This document shows, in pieces, positions 33,625 through 42,146 of a stretch of 64,000 nucleotides of DNA. Below the pieces are notes generated by a model. That model was not told the origin of the DNA. It made no database searches and worked only from the letters and a program-made list of their open reading frames with translations. Both the position numbers and the translations under genes were made by a program. Source of the stretch: Pseudomonas cichorii (GTDB lineage Bacteria; Pseudomonadota; Gammaproteobacteria; Pseudomonadales; Pseudomonadaceae); the NCBI RefSeq assembly GCF_015471405.1, contig NZ_BLVZ01000012.1, positions 62,001 to 126,000 of the forward strand, read 5' to 3'. Every line of letters starts with the position of its first letter. Within the stretch, counting starts at the first letter, position 1.

Positions 33625-33940
33625 TGCTCACCTCGCAAATGGCGGATTCAACGTCGGAAAGACCTCTGCATTGACAATCGTTCCCTGAATCGCCACTGCT
33701 TGTCTCTCTATCGGCCCTGATTTTGATTTCTTTTGCGTTAAATTGGAACTTTTTTATTTTTAATTGTCGCGAACCTTTCCCGTTAACGACAAAATGCACT
33801 ATCGGGTGGCAGATGTGCCGCCATCCCCGCTCTGGGGAACCGATGCCAGAGCTTTCTTGACTAACCAGCATGTGTCACTGAATCAAGTGCTGGATCCGAG
33901 AAAGTGAGGCACCTTTTTACAGATTGAGGAGCACCTTTTC
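33625..33940. other. Divergent promoter region upstream of gnd
   Basis: 316 bases without a gene. It contains an AT-rich block around 33720-33765, an inverted repeat TTGTCG (33764-33769)/CGACAA (33787-33792), and a second one, CTTGA/TCAAG, around 33858-33890. HexR sites (TTGT-N7/8-ACAA) regulate zwf in pseudomonads, but the spacing here (17 bases) does not match, so no binding protein is assigned. Confidence 0.45.
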
Positions 33941-34915
33941 ATGCAACTTGGGATTGTTGGGCTGGGCCGCATGGGCGGCAATATTGCACGGCGACTGATG
34001 CTCGATGGCCACAGCACTGTGGTCTATGACCGCGACGAAGCCTTGCGCAATACCCTGGCCAACGAAGGTTCGACGCCTGCCACCGACCTCGCGTCACTGG
34101 TAGCTGCACTTGAGAAACCACGTGCTGTCTGGGTCATGCTGCCGGCTGGTGCTCCAACCGAAGACACCATTCAGGCCTTGAGCCAGTTGCTCGAAGCCGA
34201 CGATGTGATCATCGATGGCGGTAACACCTTCTACAAGGACGACATCCGTCGTGCCCAGGAGCTGACCCAGAAAGGCCTGCATTACATCGATGTCGGTACT
34301 TCCGGTGGTGTCTGGGGTCTGGAGCGTGGCTACTGCATGATGATTGGCGGCGAAAGCGCCATCGTCGAGCGTCTGGACCCGCTGTTTGCAACCCTCGCTC
34401 CGGGCTATGGCTCGATCGAGCGCACCAGGGGCCGCACTTCCAGCGATGACCGCGCCGAGCGTGGTTACATTCATTCAGGCCCGGCCGGTTCCGGTCATTT
34501 CGTGAAGATGATCCACAACGGTATCGAATACGGAATGATGCAGGCTTTTGCCGAGGGCTTCGATCTGCTCAAGCAGAAGAACTCCGAGCACTTGCCGCCC
34601 GAGCAGCGTTTCGACCTCAATACCGCTGATATTGCCGAAGTCTGGCGTCGCGGCAGCGTGGTTTCGTCCTGGCTGCTGGACCTGACCGCCGATGCCCTGG
34701 CAACTGATCCGCAACTGGATGCGTTCTCCGGTTCCGTGGCCGACAGTGGCGAAGGCCGCTGGACCATCGAAGCCGCCATCGAGCAGGCTGTTCCGGTCCC
34801 GGTATTGTCCAGTGCGCTCTTTGCACGCTTCCGTTCGCGTCAGACCAGTTCCTACGCCGACAAGATGCTTTCCGCCATGCGCTTCGGGTTCGGTGGTCAC
34901 AAGGAACCCAAGTAA
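33941..34915 (+). CDS. gnd: 6-phosphogluconate dehydrogenase (decarboxylating), short type
   Basis: NAD(P)-dependent enzyme converting 6-phosphogluconate to ribulose 5-phosphate. At 324 residues it belongs to the short GntZ/YqeC-type form. The Rossmann motif is GLGRMGGNIARRL; MIIGG- and GxSGG-type motifs appear as IDVGTSGGVWGLERGYCMMIGG; the substrate motif is SGPAGSGHFVKMIHNGIEYGMMQ. GAGGAGCA precedes the start. Its TAA overlaps the zwf ATG (TAATG), so the two pentose phosphate enzymes are coupled. Confidence 0.93.
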   Translation: MQLGIVGLGRMGGNIARRLMLDGHSTVVYDRDEALRNTLANEGSTPATDLASLVAALEKPRAVWVMLPAGAPTEDTIQALSQLLEADDVIIDGGNTFYKDDIRRAQELTQKGLHYIDVGTSGGVWGLERGYCMMIGGESAIVERLDPLFATLAPGYGSIERTRGRTSSDDRAERGYIHSGPAGSGHFVKMIHNGIEYGMMQAFAEGFDLLKQKNSEHLPPEQRFDLNTADIAEVWRRGSVVSSWLLDLTADALATDPQLDAFSGSVADSGEGRWTIEAAIEQAVPVPVLSSALFARFRSRQTSSYADKMLSAMRFGFGGHKEPK

Positions 34916-36447
34916 TGGGCCTGTCACGCGGCAAGTCCGCACAAAAGGCTGAGGTCGCTCCGGCTACGACACTGTTTCTGTTCGGTGCTCATGGCGACCT
35001 GGTAAAGCGTTTGCTGATGCCGGCGCTTTACAACCTGGCGCGTGACGGCCTGGTGGACGAAGGTCTGCACATTGTCGGTGTCGATCACAATGCGATCAGT
35101 GACGCCGACTTTGCCCTCAAGCTGGAAAACTTCATCCGCCAGGAGGCCGCCAGCAAGGTGGCCGAGGCGGGTGGAGAGGCGCTGGACGCTGCGCTCTGGG
35201 GCAAGCTGGCCAAGCGCATCAGCTATGTGCAGGGCGACTTTCTCGACGATTCGACCTATCAGGACATCGCCGGCAAGATCGAGAGCAGCGGCACTGCCAA
35301 CGCCGTTTTCTATCTTGCCACGGCGCCGCGTTTCTTCAGTGAAGTGGCCTCGCGCCTCGGCTCTTCAGGCCTGCTGACGGAAACCGAAGGTGCTTTTCGC
35401 CGGGTCGTGATCGAAAAGCCGTTTGGCTCCGATCTGGCCAGTGCGGTTGAGCTCAATGCCTGCCTGCTCAAGGTCATGAGCGAAAAGCAGATCTACCGGA
35501 TCGACCATTATCTGGGCAAGGAAACGGTGCAGAACATTCTGGTCACCCGTTTCTCCAATGCCTTTTTCGAGTCGTTCTGGAACAACCATTACATCGATCA
35601 CATACAGATTACTGCGGCTGAAACCGTGGGCGTTGAAACCCGCGGCAGCTTTTACGAGAACACCGGGGCTCTGCGCGACATGGTGCCCAATCACTTGTTC
35701 CAGTTGTTGGCCATGGTTGCCATGGAGCCTCCGGCGGCGTTCGGCGCCGATGCAGTGCGGGGCGAGAAGGCCAAGGTCATCGGTGCGATTCGCCCATGGA
35801 GCAAGGACGAAGCGCTGGCCAACTCGGTGCGCGGCCAGTATGGGCCTGGCCGTGCAGGCGAGCGCGACGTTGTCGGTTATCGCGAGGAGGAGCGGGTCGC
35901 CGCTGACAGCACGACCGAAACCTATGTTGCCCTCAAGGTTCTGGTCGATAACTGGCGTTGGGTCGGGGTGCCGTTCTATCTGCGGACCGGCAAGCGCATG
36001 AGCTCCCGCGACACCGAAATCGCCATCTGCTTCAAACCGGCACCTTATGCCCAGTTCAGGGATACCGAGGTTGACCGGCTCAAGCCCAACTATCTGCGGA
36101 TCCAGATCCAGCCCAACGAAGGTGTCTGGTTCGACCTGTTTGCCAAGCGTCCGGGGCCGACCCTGGAAATGGAAGACATCGAACTGGGTTTTGCCTACAA
36201 GGACTTTTTCGAGATGCAGCCATCGACCGGCTACGAAACCCTGATCTACGACTGCCTGACGGGCGACCAGACGCTGTTCCAGCGTGCCGACAATATCGAG
36301 AATGGCTGGCGTGCCGTGCAGCCGTTTCTGGATGCCTGGGCCGAGAAGCCCGAGGTGCAGTTGTACAAGGCCGGTGAAGACGGGCCTGCTGCTGCCAGGG
36401 ATCTGCTGACCCGCGATGGACGTGAGTGGCGCCAGATCGATGATTGA
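34915..36447 (+). CDS. zwf: Glucose-6-phosphate 1-dehydrogenase Zwf
   Basis: 510-residue enzyme oxidising glucose 6-phosphate with NAD(P). The coenzyme-binding motif is FLFGAHGDLVKRLLMPALYNL (G-x-x-G-D-L form) and the active-site motif is RIDHYLGKETVQN; EKPFG and the C-terminal GYETLIYDCLTGD are also present. The first 17 residues are a polar extension. It is translationally coupled to gnd and overlaps the following HAD gene by 8 bases. Pseudomonads often carry several zwf paralogues; this one sits with gnd rather than with edd/pgl. Confidence 0.95.
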   Translation: MGLSRGKSAQKAEVAPATTLFLFGAHGDLVKRLLMPALYNLARDGLVDEGLHIVGVDHNAISDADFALKLENFIRQEAASKVAEAGGEALDAALWGKLAKRISYVQGDFLDDSTYQDIAGKIESSGTANAVFYLATAPRFFSEVASRLGSSGLLTETEGAFRRVVIEKPFGSDLASAVELNACLLKVMSEKQIYRIDHYLGKETVQNILVTRFSNAFFESFWNNHYIDHIQITAAETVGVETRGSFYENTGALRDMVPNHLFQLLAMVAMEPPAAFGADAVRGEKAKVIGAIRPWSKDEALANSVRGQYGPGRAGERDVVGYREEERVAADSTTETYVALKVLVDNWRWVGVPFYLRTGKRMSSRDTEIAICFKPAPYAQFRDTEVDRLKPNYLRIQIQPNEGVWFDLFAKRPGPTLEMEDIELGFAYKDFFEMQPSTGYETLIYDCLTGDQTLFQRADNIENGWRAVQPFLDAWAEKPEVQLYKAGEDGPAAARDLLTRDGREWRQIDD

Positions 36448-37258
36448 GCGCGAGCAGCCACTTATCCGCTTCATGATGTCTGATATCGACGGCACCTTGC
36501 TGCTACCCGACCACAGCCTCAGCCCGGTGACGGTCGATGCAGTGAAGCGGCTGCGCGATGCCGGAGTTCATTTCACCCTGGCAAGCAGCCGTCCGCCACG
36601 GGCCATGCGGCAGATTATCGAAGCCCTGGGCGTCGAACTGCCGACCGTAGCCTTCAATGGCGGCGCGATTACCCATCCAGATGGAAGCCTGCTGGCGGCC
36701 TATCGTATCGATCGGGACGCTGCGCGCACTTGCCTGGAGCTGTTTGCTGCTCAGGAGGTCGCGGTCTGGGTTTTCGCCGATGACCAATGGCTGTTGCTTG
36801 ACCTTGACGGCGCCTATGTCGATCACGAGCGTCATGCGCTGGGCTATGAGCCGCTGCTGGTGGACAGTTTCGAGCCATATCTGGACCGCATCGACAAGAT
36901 CGTGGCCTCCAGTACCGATTTCGGCTTGCTTGAAGTGCTGGAAAATCGCCTCAACCCGTTGATTGAGGGGAAGGCGCTGGCGGCGCGTTCGCAGTCTTAT
37001 TACCTCGATATCACGGCGGTAGCGGCCAACAAGGGCGAGGCTCTGGCAACTCTGGCCGAGTATCTGGGAGTGGAGCTTGAACATACGGCTGCTATTGGTG
37101 ATGGCGGCAATGATGTCGCCATGTTCCAGCGGGCCGGGTTATCCATTGCCATGGGCCAGGCCGATGCCAGTGTGCAGGCCCGGGCCGATGAGGTTACGGC
37201 CAGCAATCTGCAGGATGGGGTGGCTCAGGCCATCGACCGTTACATCTTGCCACGCTGA
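36440..37258 (+). CDS. HAD-superfamily (Cof-type) sugar-phosphate phosphatase
   Basis: 272-residue HAD IIB (Cof) hydrolase. Motif I is MMSDIDGTLLL with the catalytic Asp pair, motif II is TLASSRPP, motif III includes NKGEAL, and motif IV is IGDGGNDVAMF. A C2B cap lies between residues about 85 and 190. The start ATG 36440 overlaps the zwf stop by 8 bases; an earlier ATG at 36416 is less likely. Substrates of the family are small phosphates; here a sugar phosphate is suggested by the operon. Confidence 0.88.
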   Translation: MIEREQPLIRFMMSDIDGTLLLPDHSLSPVTVDAVKRLRDAGVHFTLASSRPPRAMRQIIEALGVELPTVAFNGGAITHPDGSLLAAYRIDRDAARTCLELFAAQEVAVWVFADDQWLLLDLDGAYVDHERHALGYEPLLVDSFEPYLDRIDKIVASSTDFGLLEVLENRLNPLIEGKALAARSQSYYLDITAVAANKGEALATLAEYLGVELEHTAAIGDGGNDVAMFQRAGLSIAMGQADASVQARADEVTASNLQDGVAQAIDRYILPR

Positions 37259-37304
37259 GGTTTCTGTTCCCGGCGAGGCTTCACAATAGGACGGACATTC
37301 TCGA

Positions 37305-39125
37305 ATGGCTGCACTGATTGAAGACTACGCACTGTTGGGTAATTGCCGGACTGCCGCACTGGTTGCCCGGGATGGTTCGCTGGACTGGCTGTGTTTTCCG
37401 CGTTTCGATGCACCTGCCTGTTTCGCGGCGTTGCTGGGCGACAGCGATAACGGCCGCTGGAAGATAGCTCCGGCAGAAGAGATCACGTCTGTCGAGCGCT
37501 GTTATCGCGAAGGCACTCTGATTCTGGAAACCCGGTTCACGACCCCGAACGGCTGCGCACTGCTGATCGACTTCATGCCTATGGGTGTCGACAATCAGGT
37601 GGTGCGGATTGTGGTCGGTCTTGAAGGGCGGGTGCGCTTCAGCATGGACCTTGCCATTCGCTTCGATTACGGCAGTACGGTGCCGTGGGTCGAAAAGAAG
37701 GACCCACACACTCTGACTGCCGTGGCCGGGCCGGAAATGCTCGTGTTACGCAGCCCGGTTTCCCTTCAGCCCCATGATCACCACACCGGCAGTGACTTCC
37801 ATGTCGCCGCTGGCGAGCGCAAGGTCTTCACCCTGGCTTATCAGCCTTCATACGAACCGATACTCCCCGATGTCGATGCCGATCAGGCGATGATTCGCAC
37901 AGAGGCTTTCTGGCGAGAGTTTTCCGATCGTTGCCCTGATGTCGGGCCCTGGACTGCTCAGGTCAAGCGTTCGCTGATTACCCTCAAGGCCATGACCTAT
38001 CAGCCCACGGGCGGTATCGTCGCTGCTGTGACGACTTCTCTGCCTGAACAATTGGGGGGTGAGCGCAATTGGGATTACCGCTATTGCTGGTTGCGGGACG
38101 CAACCATGACGTTGTTGGCGTTCATGAATCTGGGTTATTTCGAGGAAGCGACAGAGTGGCGTGACTGGCTGCTGCGCTCGGTGGCCGGCAACCCAGAGCA
38201 GATACAAATCATGTATGGCCTGGGCGGTGAGCGGCGGTTGATGGAGTATGAGTTGCCCTGGCTAAGCGGTTACCAAGGGTCGCAGCCCGTGCGCATAGGC
38301 AATGGTGCTGCAACCCAGATGCAACTGGATGTCTACGGCGAAGTGGCCGATGCCATGATTCAGGCACTCAAGGGCGGCATGCCGCGACACCCGCGCAGCA
38401 TTGCGATTTCCAAGGTAGTGATGCCGTTTCTGGAGACGGTCTGGCATTTGCCGGACGCCGGTATCTGGGAAATTCGTTCCGAGCCGCGGCATTTTACCCA
38501 TTCCAAGGTCATGGCCTGGGTGGCCTTCGACCGTAATGCGACACAGATAGCCCAGGCTGCGCTCACCGAAGAAGATCGTGCCCTGGCGCGGCATTTTCGG
38601 GAGGTAGCGGATCAGATCCACGCCGACGTGTGCCTCAATGGCTTCAATACGCAACTGGGCTGTTTCGTGCAGACCTATGGCGCCACGGAGATGGATGCCA
38701 GCCTGCTCCAGATTGCCCTTACCGGGTTTCTGCCCGCCAACGACCCTCGGGTGGTCGCCACTGTTGAGCGGATCGAGCGTACCCTGATGCAGGATGGTCT
38801 TTTGCTGCGCTATGACAATGAGCGCAGTGTCGATGGTGTGTCGGGAACCGAAGGGACTTTCCTGGTGTGTTCGTTCTGGCTGGCCGATGTCTATGTCCTG
38901 CAGGGCCGCGAGCAGGAAGCCCGGGCCTTGTTCGACCGCTTATGCAGCCTGTGCAATGACGTGGGCCTGCTGGCTGAGCAATACGAGCCGCACGGCAGGC
39001 ACATGCTGGGCAACTTCCCCCAGGCATTCAGCCATATCGGCATCATCAATACCGCGCTGAACCTGCATCGTGCGGAGTGCCCGCTCAGGGCGCGTGCATC
39101 GGCTGGTTTTGAAGGTTGTGTGTGA
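37305..39125 (+). CDS. Glycoside hydrolase family 15 (glucoamylase/trehalase-like)
   Basis: 606-residue GH15 protein of the bacterial cytoplasmic type. The N-terminal beta-domain begins IEDYALLGNCRTAALVARDG and SLDWLCFPRFDAPACFAALL, typical of this group; the catalytic (alpha/alpha)6 domain has NWDYRYCWLRDATMTLLAF and the C-terminal EQYEPHGRHMLGNFPQAFSH. Members hydrolyse alpha-glucans or trehalose to glucose. It lies 46 bases after the HAD gene as the probable last cistron of gnd-zwf-HAD-GH15. No signal peptide is present. Confidence 0.9.
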   Translation: MAALIEDYALLGNCRTAALVARDGSLDWLCFPRFDAPACFAALLGDSDNGRWKIAPAEEITSVERCYREGTLILETRFTTPNGCALLIDFMPMGVDNQVVRIVVGLEGRVRFSMDLAIRFDYGSTVPWVEKKDPHTLTAVAGPEMLVLRSPVSLQPHDHHTGSDFHVAAGERKVFTLAYQPSYEPILPDVDADQAMIRTEAFWREFSDRCPDVGPWTAQVKRSLITLKAMTYQPTGGIVAAVTTSLPEQLGGERNWDYRYCWLRDATMTLLAFMNLGYFEEATEWRDWLLRSVAGNPEQIQIMYGLGGERRLMEYELPWLSGYQGSQPVRIGNGAATQMQLDVYGEVADAMIQALKGGMPRHPRSIAISKVVMPFLETVWHLPDAGIWEIRSEPRHFTHSKVMAWVAFDRNATQIAQAALTEEDRALARHFREVADQIHADVCLNGFNTQLGCFVQTYGATEMDASLLQIALTGFLPANDPRVVATVERIERTLMQDGLLLRYDNERSVDGVSGTEGTFLVCSFWLADVYVLQGREQEARALFDRLCSLCNDVGLLAEQYEPHGRHMLGNFPQAFSHIGIINTALNLHRAECPLRARASAGFEGCV

Positions 39126-39138
39126 AAGCTTCTGGCCT

Positions 39139-39195
39139 TTTCGCGACTGAAGTCGCTCCTGTGGGGGCAGCAGGTAGCGAATTCATTCGCGAAAA
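39139..39195. repeat. REP-like repeat pair after GH15 gene
   Basis: TCGCGACTGAAGTCGCTCCTGT and the inverted arm AGCGAATTCATTCGCGA form a palindrome around GGGGGCAGCAGGT. It belongs to the same family as the elements near 1640, 11130 and 59700 and lies between convergent genes. Confidence 0.78.
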
Positions 39196-39242
39196 ATGAA
39201 TCTGGTCGGCTGGCGATTGGTCCCGCAAACAGGCTGCTACGG

Positions 39243-39422
39243 TTAAAGAGCCTTGCTGACTTTCACGTCGGTGATTTGGTCATCGCTCTGGCCATGCATC
39301 TTTTCCAGCGCAGCCCGCGCTTCTTCTGCCGAAGCGGATTGCAGTTGTGCAAACTCGAAGCGGCGCTCGCCATTGAGCTTGTAGCTGACGGCATATTTGG
39401 TCGTTTTGGCAGGGTTGTTCAC
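39243..39422 (-). CDS. Small protein with GTG start, 59 residues
   Basis: Start GTG at 39422 with AAGGAG five bases upstream; the product begins (M)NNPAKTTKYAVSYKLNGERR and ends DDQITDVKVSKAL. The pattern of strand-helix-strand (YAVSYKLNGERRFEF, SASAEEARAALEKMHG, ITDVKVSKAL) looks like a tiny folded domain. It lies 16 bases after the DUF1883 gene on the same strand, so the two are probably cotranscribed. It is easy to miss because it lacks an ATG start. Its function is unknown. Confidence 0.72.
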   Translation of the reverse strand: MNNPAKTTKYAVSYKLNGERRFEFAQLQSASAEEARAALEKMHGQSDDQITDVKVSKAL

Positions 39423-39438
39423 AGTAGCTCCTTGGGTG

Positions 39439-39744
39439 TCAGCTCAGGCGAGAGGTCGAGCGACGAACGATCTTGATCGAGTGGGTGAATTGCGGTTTGT
39501 GCCCCGGATTCGCGCTTGGCTTGCGGCCAGTGGTGTCGATGGTGATATTCCAGAAACCCGTGCTGGGAGCTGCGATCTTGGCCGGGAACTTGTCGAACGC
39601 GCCACCGTGGTAGGTGTGACGTCCGCCGTTCTTGAAGCTGCGAAAGTTGGCATCGTTCATCAGGCGGATATTGCACGTTTGCGAGCACTGGATGACGACC
39701 AGATCGTCCTCGTTCAAATGCTCACGCTGGTGTACGAATTTCAT
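39439..39744 (-). CDS. DUF1883 domain protein
   Basis: 101 residues matching DUF1883 along almost the whole length: MKFVHQREHLNEDDLVVIQC at the start, then CNIRLMNDANFRSFKNG, RHTYHGGAFDKFPAKIAAP and GFWNITIDT. Predicted to be a small all-beta soluble protein; some relatives are fused to TIR or other signalling domains, but this one is free-standing. GGAGACACCC precedes the start. The biochemical role is unknown. Confidence 0.85.
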   Translation of the reverse strand: MKFVHQREHLNEDDLVVIQCSQTCNIRLMNDANFRSFKNGGRHTYHGGAFDKFPAKIAAPSTGFWNITIDTTGRKPSANPGHKPQFTHSIKIVRRSTSRLS

Positions 39745-39916
39745 GGGTGTCTCCGAAAGCCGTGGCTTTATTCTGAAAAATCAAAACGATAGCATGCGGC
39801 GCGCGCTATTTGCCGTTGATTGGGTGTCAATTGCGGTCTTTCTGGTAAAAAGTGGCTCGGTTGGGATCTAATCGCGCCTTTGCTTGTCGTAGCACCTTTA
39901 ATTTGGAGGGGATTGT

Positions 39917-40267
39917 ATGAAACTGGCCGTTGTAGTCATGGCTTTGGCGATGAGCGGATGTGCGACCGTTGCTGATATCGAGCATTCGCCTGCGACCCTG
40001 AACGTGATTTCCGGCAAGACGCCCCAGCAATATGCCGATTGCTTCGTCGAAAAAATCAGCGACAGCCGCGAGCCGCCGCTCATTGAGCGTCATCGCGACG
40101 GTTTGCGCATCATCGTTGCGCAGAGCCTCAGCAGTGACCCCGCCGCAGTGATTTATGTCGAGAATCGCTCCGGAGGCAGCTCCATCAAGGTCCATGAACG
40201 TCTTTCCAACCTGCCTCTGCGTTTCAAGGATGTGCGCAACGCGGCTGAGGCCTGTATTTCAGGCTGA
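39917..40267 (+). CDS. Putative lipoprotein, 116 residues
   Basis: Signal peptide with lipobox: MKLAVVVMALAMSGCATVAD, cleavage before Cys15. The mature part has two further Cys residues (ADCFVEK and EACISG) that could form a disulfide, and ends with a beta-rich segment (PAAVIYVENRSGGSSIKVHER). GGAGGGG lies 6-12 bases before the ATG. No known domain is recognised. It is convergent with, and only 7 bases from, another small lipoprotein gene. Confidence 0.75.
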   Translation: MKLAVVVMALAMSGCATVADIEHSPATLNVISGKTPQQYADCFVEKISDSREPPLIERHRDGLRIIVAQSLSSDPAAVIYVENRSGGSSIKVHERLSNLPLRFKDVRNAAEACISG

Positions 40268-40274
40268 TCGAAAT

Positions 40275-40556
40275 CTATTTGCACACCACCAGCACGCTAC
40301 GGCTCTTGTAGTTGCCCACGTCCAGGCCAAGGGTTTTCTCGCTTTCGGCCGGCCGTGGCGTGCCATCGGTTCCGACAATCTCGTAACCGGTGCCGGCGCA
40401 CGATGCGTCGGCTTTTTCATAACAGCTGGCCCATGACATCGCTTCGCCTGAGCAGTCGATGCTCAAGCCTTGCTTGCCATTCTTCAGGTAGGTGTTAGAG
40501 GCGGTTGCGCAGCCAGTCAGGCCCAGTACAGCAATAATGGACAGAACTCTGATCAT
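40275..40556 (-). CDS. Small lipoprotein, 93 residues
   Basis: Begins MIRVLSIIAVLGLTGCATAS, a lipoprotein signal with lipobox LTGC. The mature domain contains four more Cys residues (DCSGEAMSWASCYEKADASC and VVCK), suggesting two disulfides, and the motif GYEIVG. It resembles small YecR-like or general Pseudomonas lipoproteins, though no function is known. The start at 40556 is chosen for the signal peptide; the frame upstream to 40625 is not credible. Confidence 0.78.
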   Translation of the reverse strand: MIRVLSIIAVLGLTGCATASNTYLKNGKQGLSIDCSGEAMSWASCYEKADASCAGTGYEIVGTDGTPRPAESEKTLGLDVGNYKSRSVLVVCK

Positions 40557-40740
40557 GTTTTTCGCTTCAAGATAAGGCCGGGGGAGAGTTTGCAATACGA
40601 GGGTTGGACTGATCGCCAGTGCCATCGTTCCGCCATGTAATGCATGATAATTCTTCTGTCATGTGTCTGTCGTCATGTCATCACCGGGCTGCAATCGGTT
40701 TGCGTTGCAATCGTCGCAAATCCCAATGGAGGGGCGACAC

Positions 40741-42102
40741 ATGCGACTGTGCATAATCGGTGCCGGATACGTGGGGCTGGTAACGGCGGCCTGCTTTTCT
40801 GAAATGGGCAATCAGGTGGTGTGTGTCGAAACCCGGTTGCAGAGAATTGCCGCCTTGCGGCGCGGTGAGTGCCCGATTTATGAGCCTGGTCTTGAGCCCA
40901 TGCTCAAGGAGCATCAGGCCAGTGGATTGTTGCGATTTACCTCAAGCCTGGAGGAGGGTGTACGTCAGGCCGAGATTGTTTTCATTGCCGTAGGTACGCC
41001 CGGCAGCGAGGACGGATCGGCAGACCTGTCCCATGTGCTGAAAGTCGCGGATCAGTTGGGGCAATGCCTGAATCGGGCTTGCCTGGTGGTCAACAAGTCA
41101 ACCGTGCCGGTGGGCACCGCCGAAACATTGGCGCTGCGCATCAACGGGCATCTTGCGCGCCGTGGCCTGGCTGCCCGTGTAGCGGTGGCGAGCAACCCCG
41201 AGTTTCTCAAGGAAGGCGCTGCAATCGAGGACTTCATGAGGCCGGACCGGGTCATTCTGGGGTGTGCCGAGCCTGAGTCCGCGCAATTGTTGCAGCGCCT
41301 GTATGGGCCGTTCCTGCGTAACCGCGAGCGAGCCCTGGTCATGGACGTGCGAGCGGCGGAATTCAGCAAGTACGCCGCCAATGCATTTCTGGCGACAAAG
41401 ATTTCCTTCATCAACGAAATGGCCGGGTTATGCGCTCATCTGGGTGTGGACATCGAGCAGGTGCGTCGTGGTATCGGCAGTGACAAGCGCATTGGTACGC
41501 ATTTTATCTACGCCGGTTGCGGTTATGGCGGGTCGTGTTTTCCCAAGGATGTGCGTGCCCTGATTCGTACGGCCGAGCAACAGGGTTTCGAGCCGCAGAT
41601 CCTGCGCGCTGTACAGCAACGCAATGCAACCCAGAAGACCTTGCTGTTCCAGGCCTTGCTCCAGCATTTTGGCGGTTACATGCAAGGACGGGTGGTGGCC
41701 TTGTGGGGGTTGGCCTTCAAGCCTGGTACCGACGACATTCGTGAAGCGCCAAGCCTGGTGCTCATCGATGCCTTGCTGGCGGCCGGTGCGAAAGTCCATG
41801 CCACGGACCCGGCGGCGACTGGACCGGTGGCCGAATATTATTCCAGCGCCGTGCAAAGTGGTCAGCTACGCTTGAGCGAGTCGCTGTACAGCTGTGTCGA
41901 AGGCGCAGATGCAGTGGTTCTGCTGACCGAATGGAAGCAGTTTCGTCAGCCGGATTTCATCCGCGTACGGGGCCTGATGCGCATGCCCGTGCTTTTTGAT
42001 GGGCGCAATATCTATGATTTTGCGGAACTATCTGCCCATGGATTCCTCTACCATGGCATCGGACGGCCAGTGGCGGGGCATTGTAAGGTGACCGCCGCCT
42101 GA
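40741..42102 (+). CDS. ugd: UDP-glucose 6-dehydrogenase
   Basis: 453-residue NAD-dependent enzyme oxidising UDP-glucose to UDP-glucuronate for exopolysaccharide or lipid A/LPS modification. It starts MRLCIIGAGYVGLVTAACFS with the Rossmann motif GAGYVG; the catalytic cysteine is Cys266 in GCGYGGSCFPKD; NKSTVPVGT and KPGTDDIREAPS are family motifs. GGAGGGG lies upstream of the ATG. galU, which makes its substrate, starts 44 bases downstream. Confidence 0.94.
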   Translation: MRLCIIGAGYVGLVTAACFSEMGNQVVCVETRLQRIAALRRGECPIYEPGLEPMLKEHQASGLLRFTSSLEEGVRQAEIVFIAVGTPGSEDGSADLSHVLKVADQLGQCLNRACLVVNKSTVPVGTAETLALRINGHLARRGLAARVAVASNPEFLKEGAAIEDFMRPDRVILGCAEPESAQLLQRLYGPFLRNRERALVMDVRAAEFSKYAANAFLATKISFINEMAGLCAHLGVDIEQVRRGIGSDKRIGTHFIYAGCGYGGSCFPKDVRALIRTAEQQGFEPQILRAVQQRNATQKTLLFQALLQHFGGYMQGRVVALWGLAFKPGTDDIREAPSLVLIDALLAAGAKVHATDPAATGPVAEYYSSAVQSGQLRLSESLYSCVEGADAVVLLTEWKQFRQPDFIRVRGLMRMPVLFDGRNIYDFAELSAHGFLYHGIGRPVAGHCKVTAA

Positions 42103-42146
42103 TTAGACTGCGCCGCTAACACCAACAGCCCTTACCAAGGACTTTT

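Noticed and set aside
33764..33792. TTGTCG/CGACAA repeat as a HexR site for gnd-zwf
   Set aside because: The half-sites are 17 bases apart, whereas HexR sites have 7-8 bases between TTGT and ACAA.
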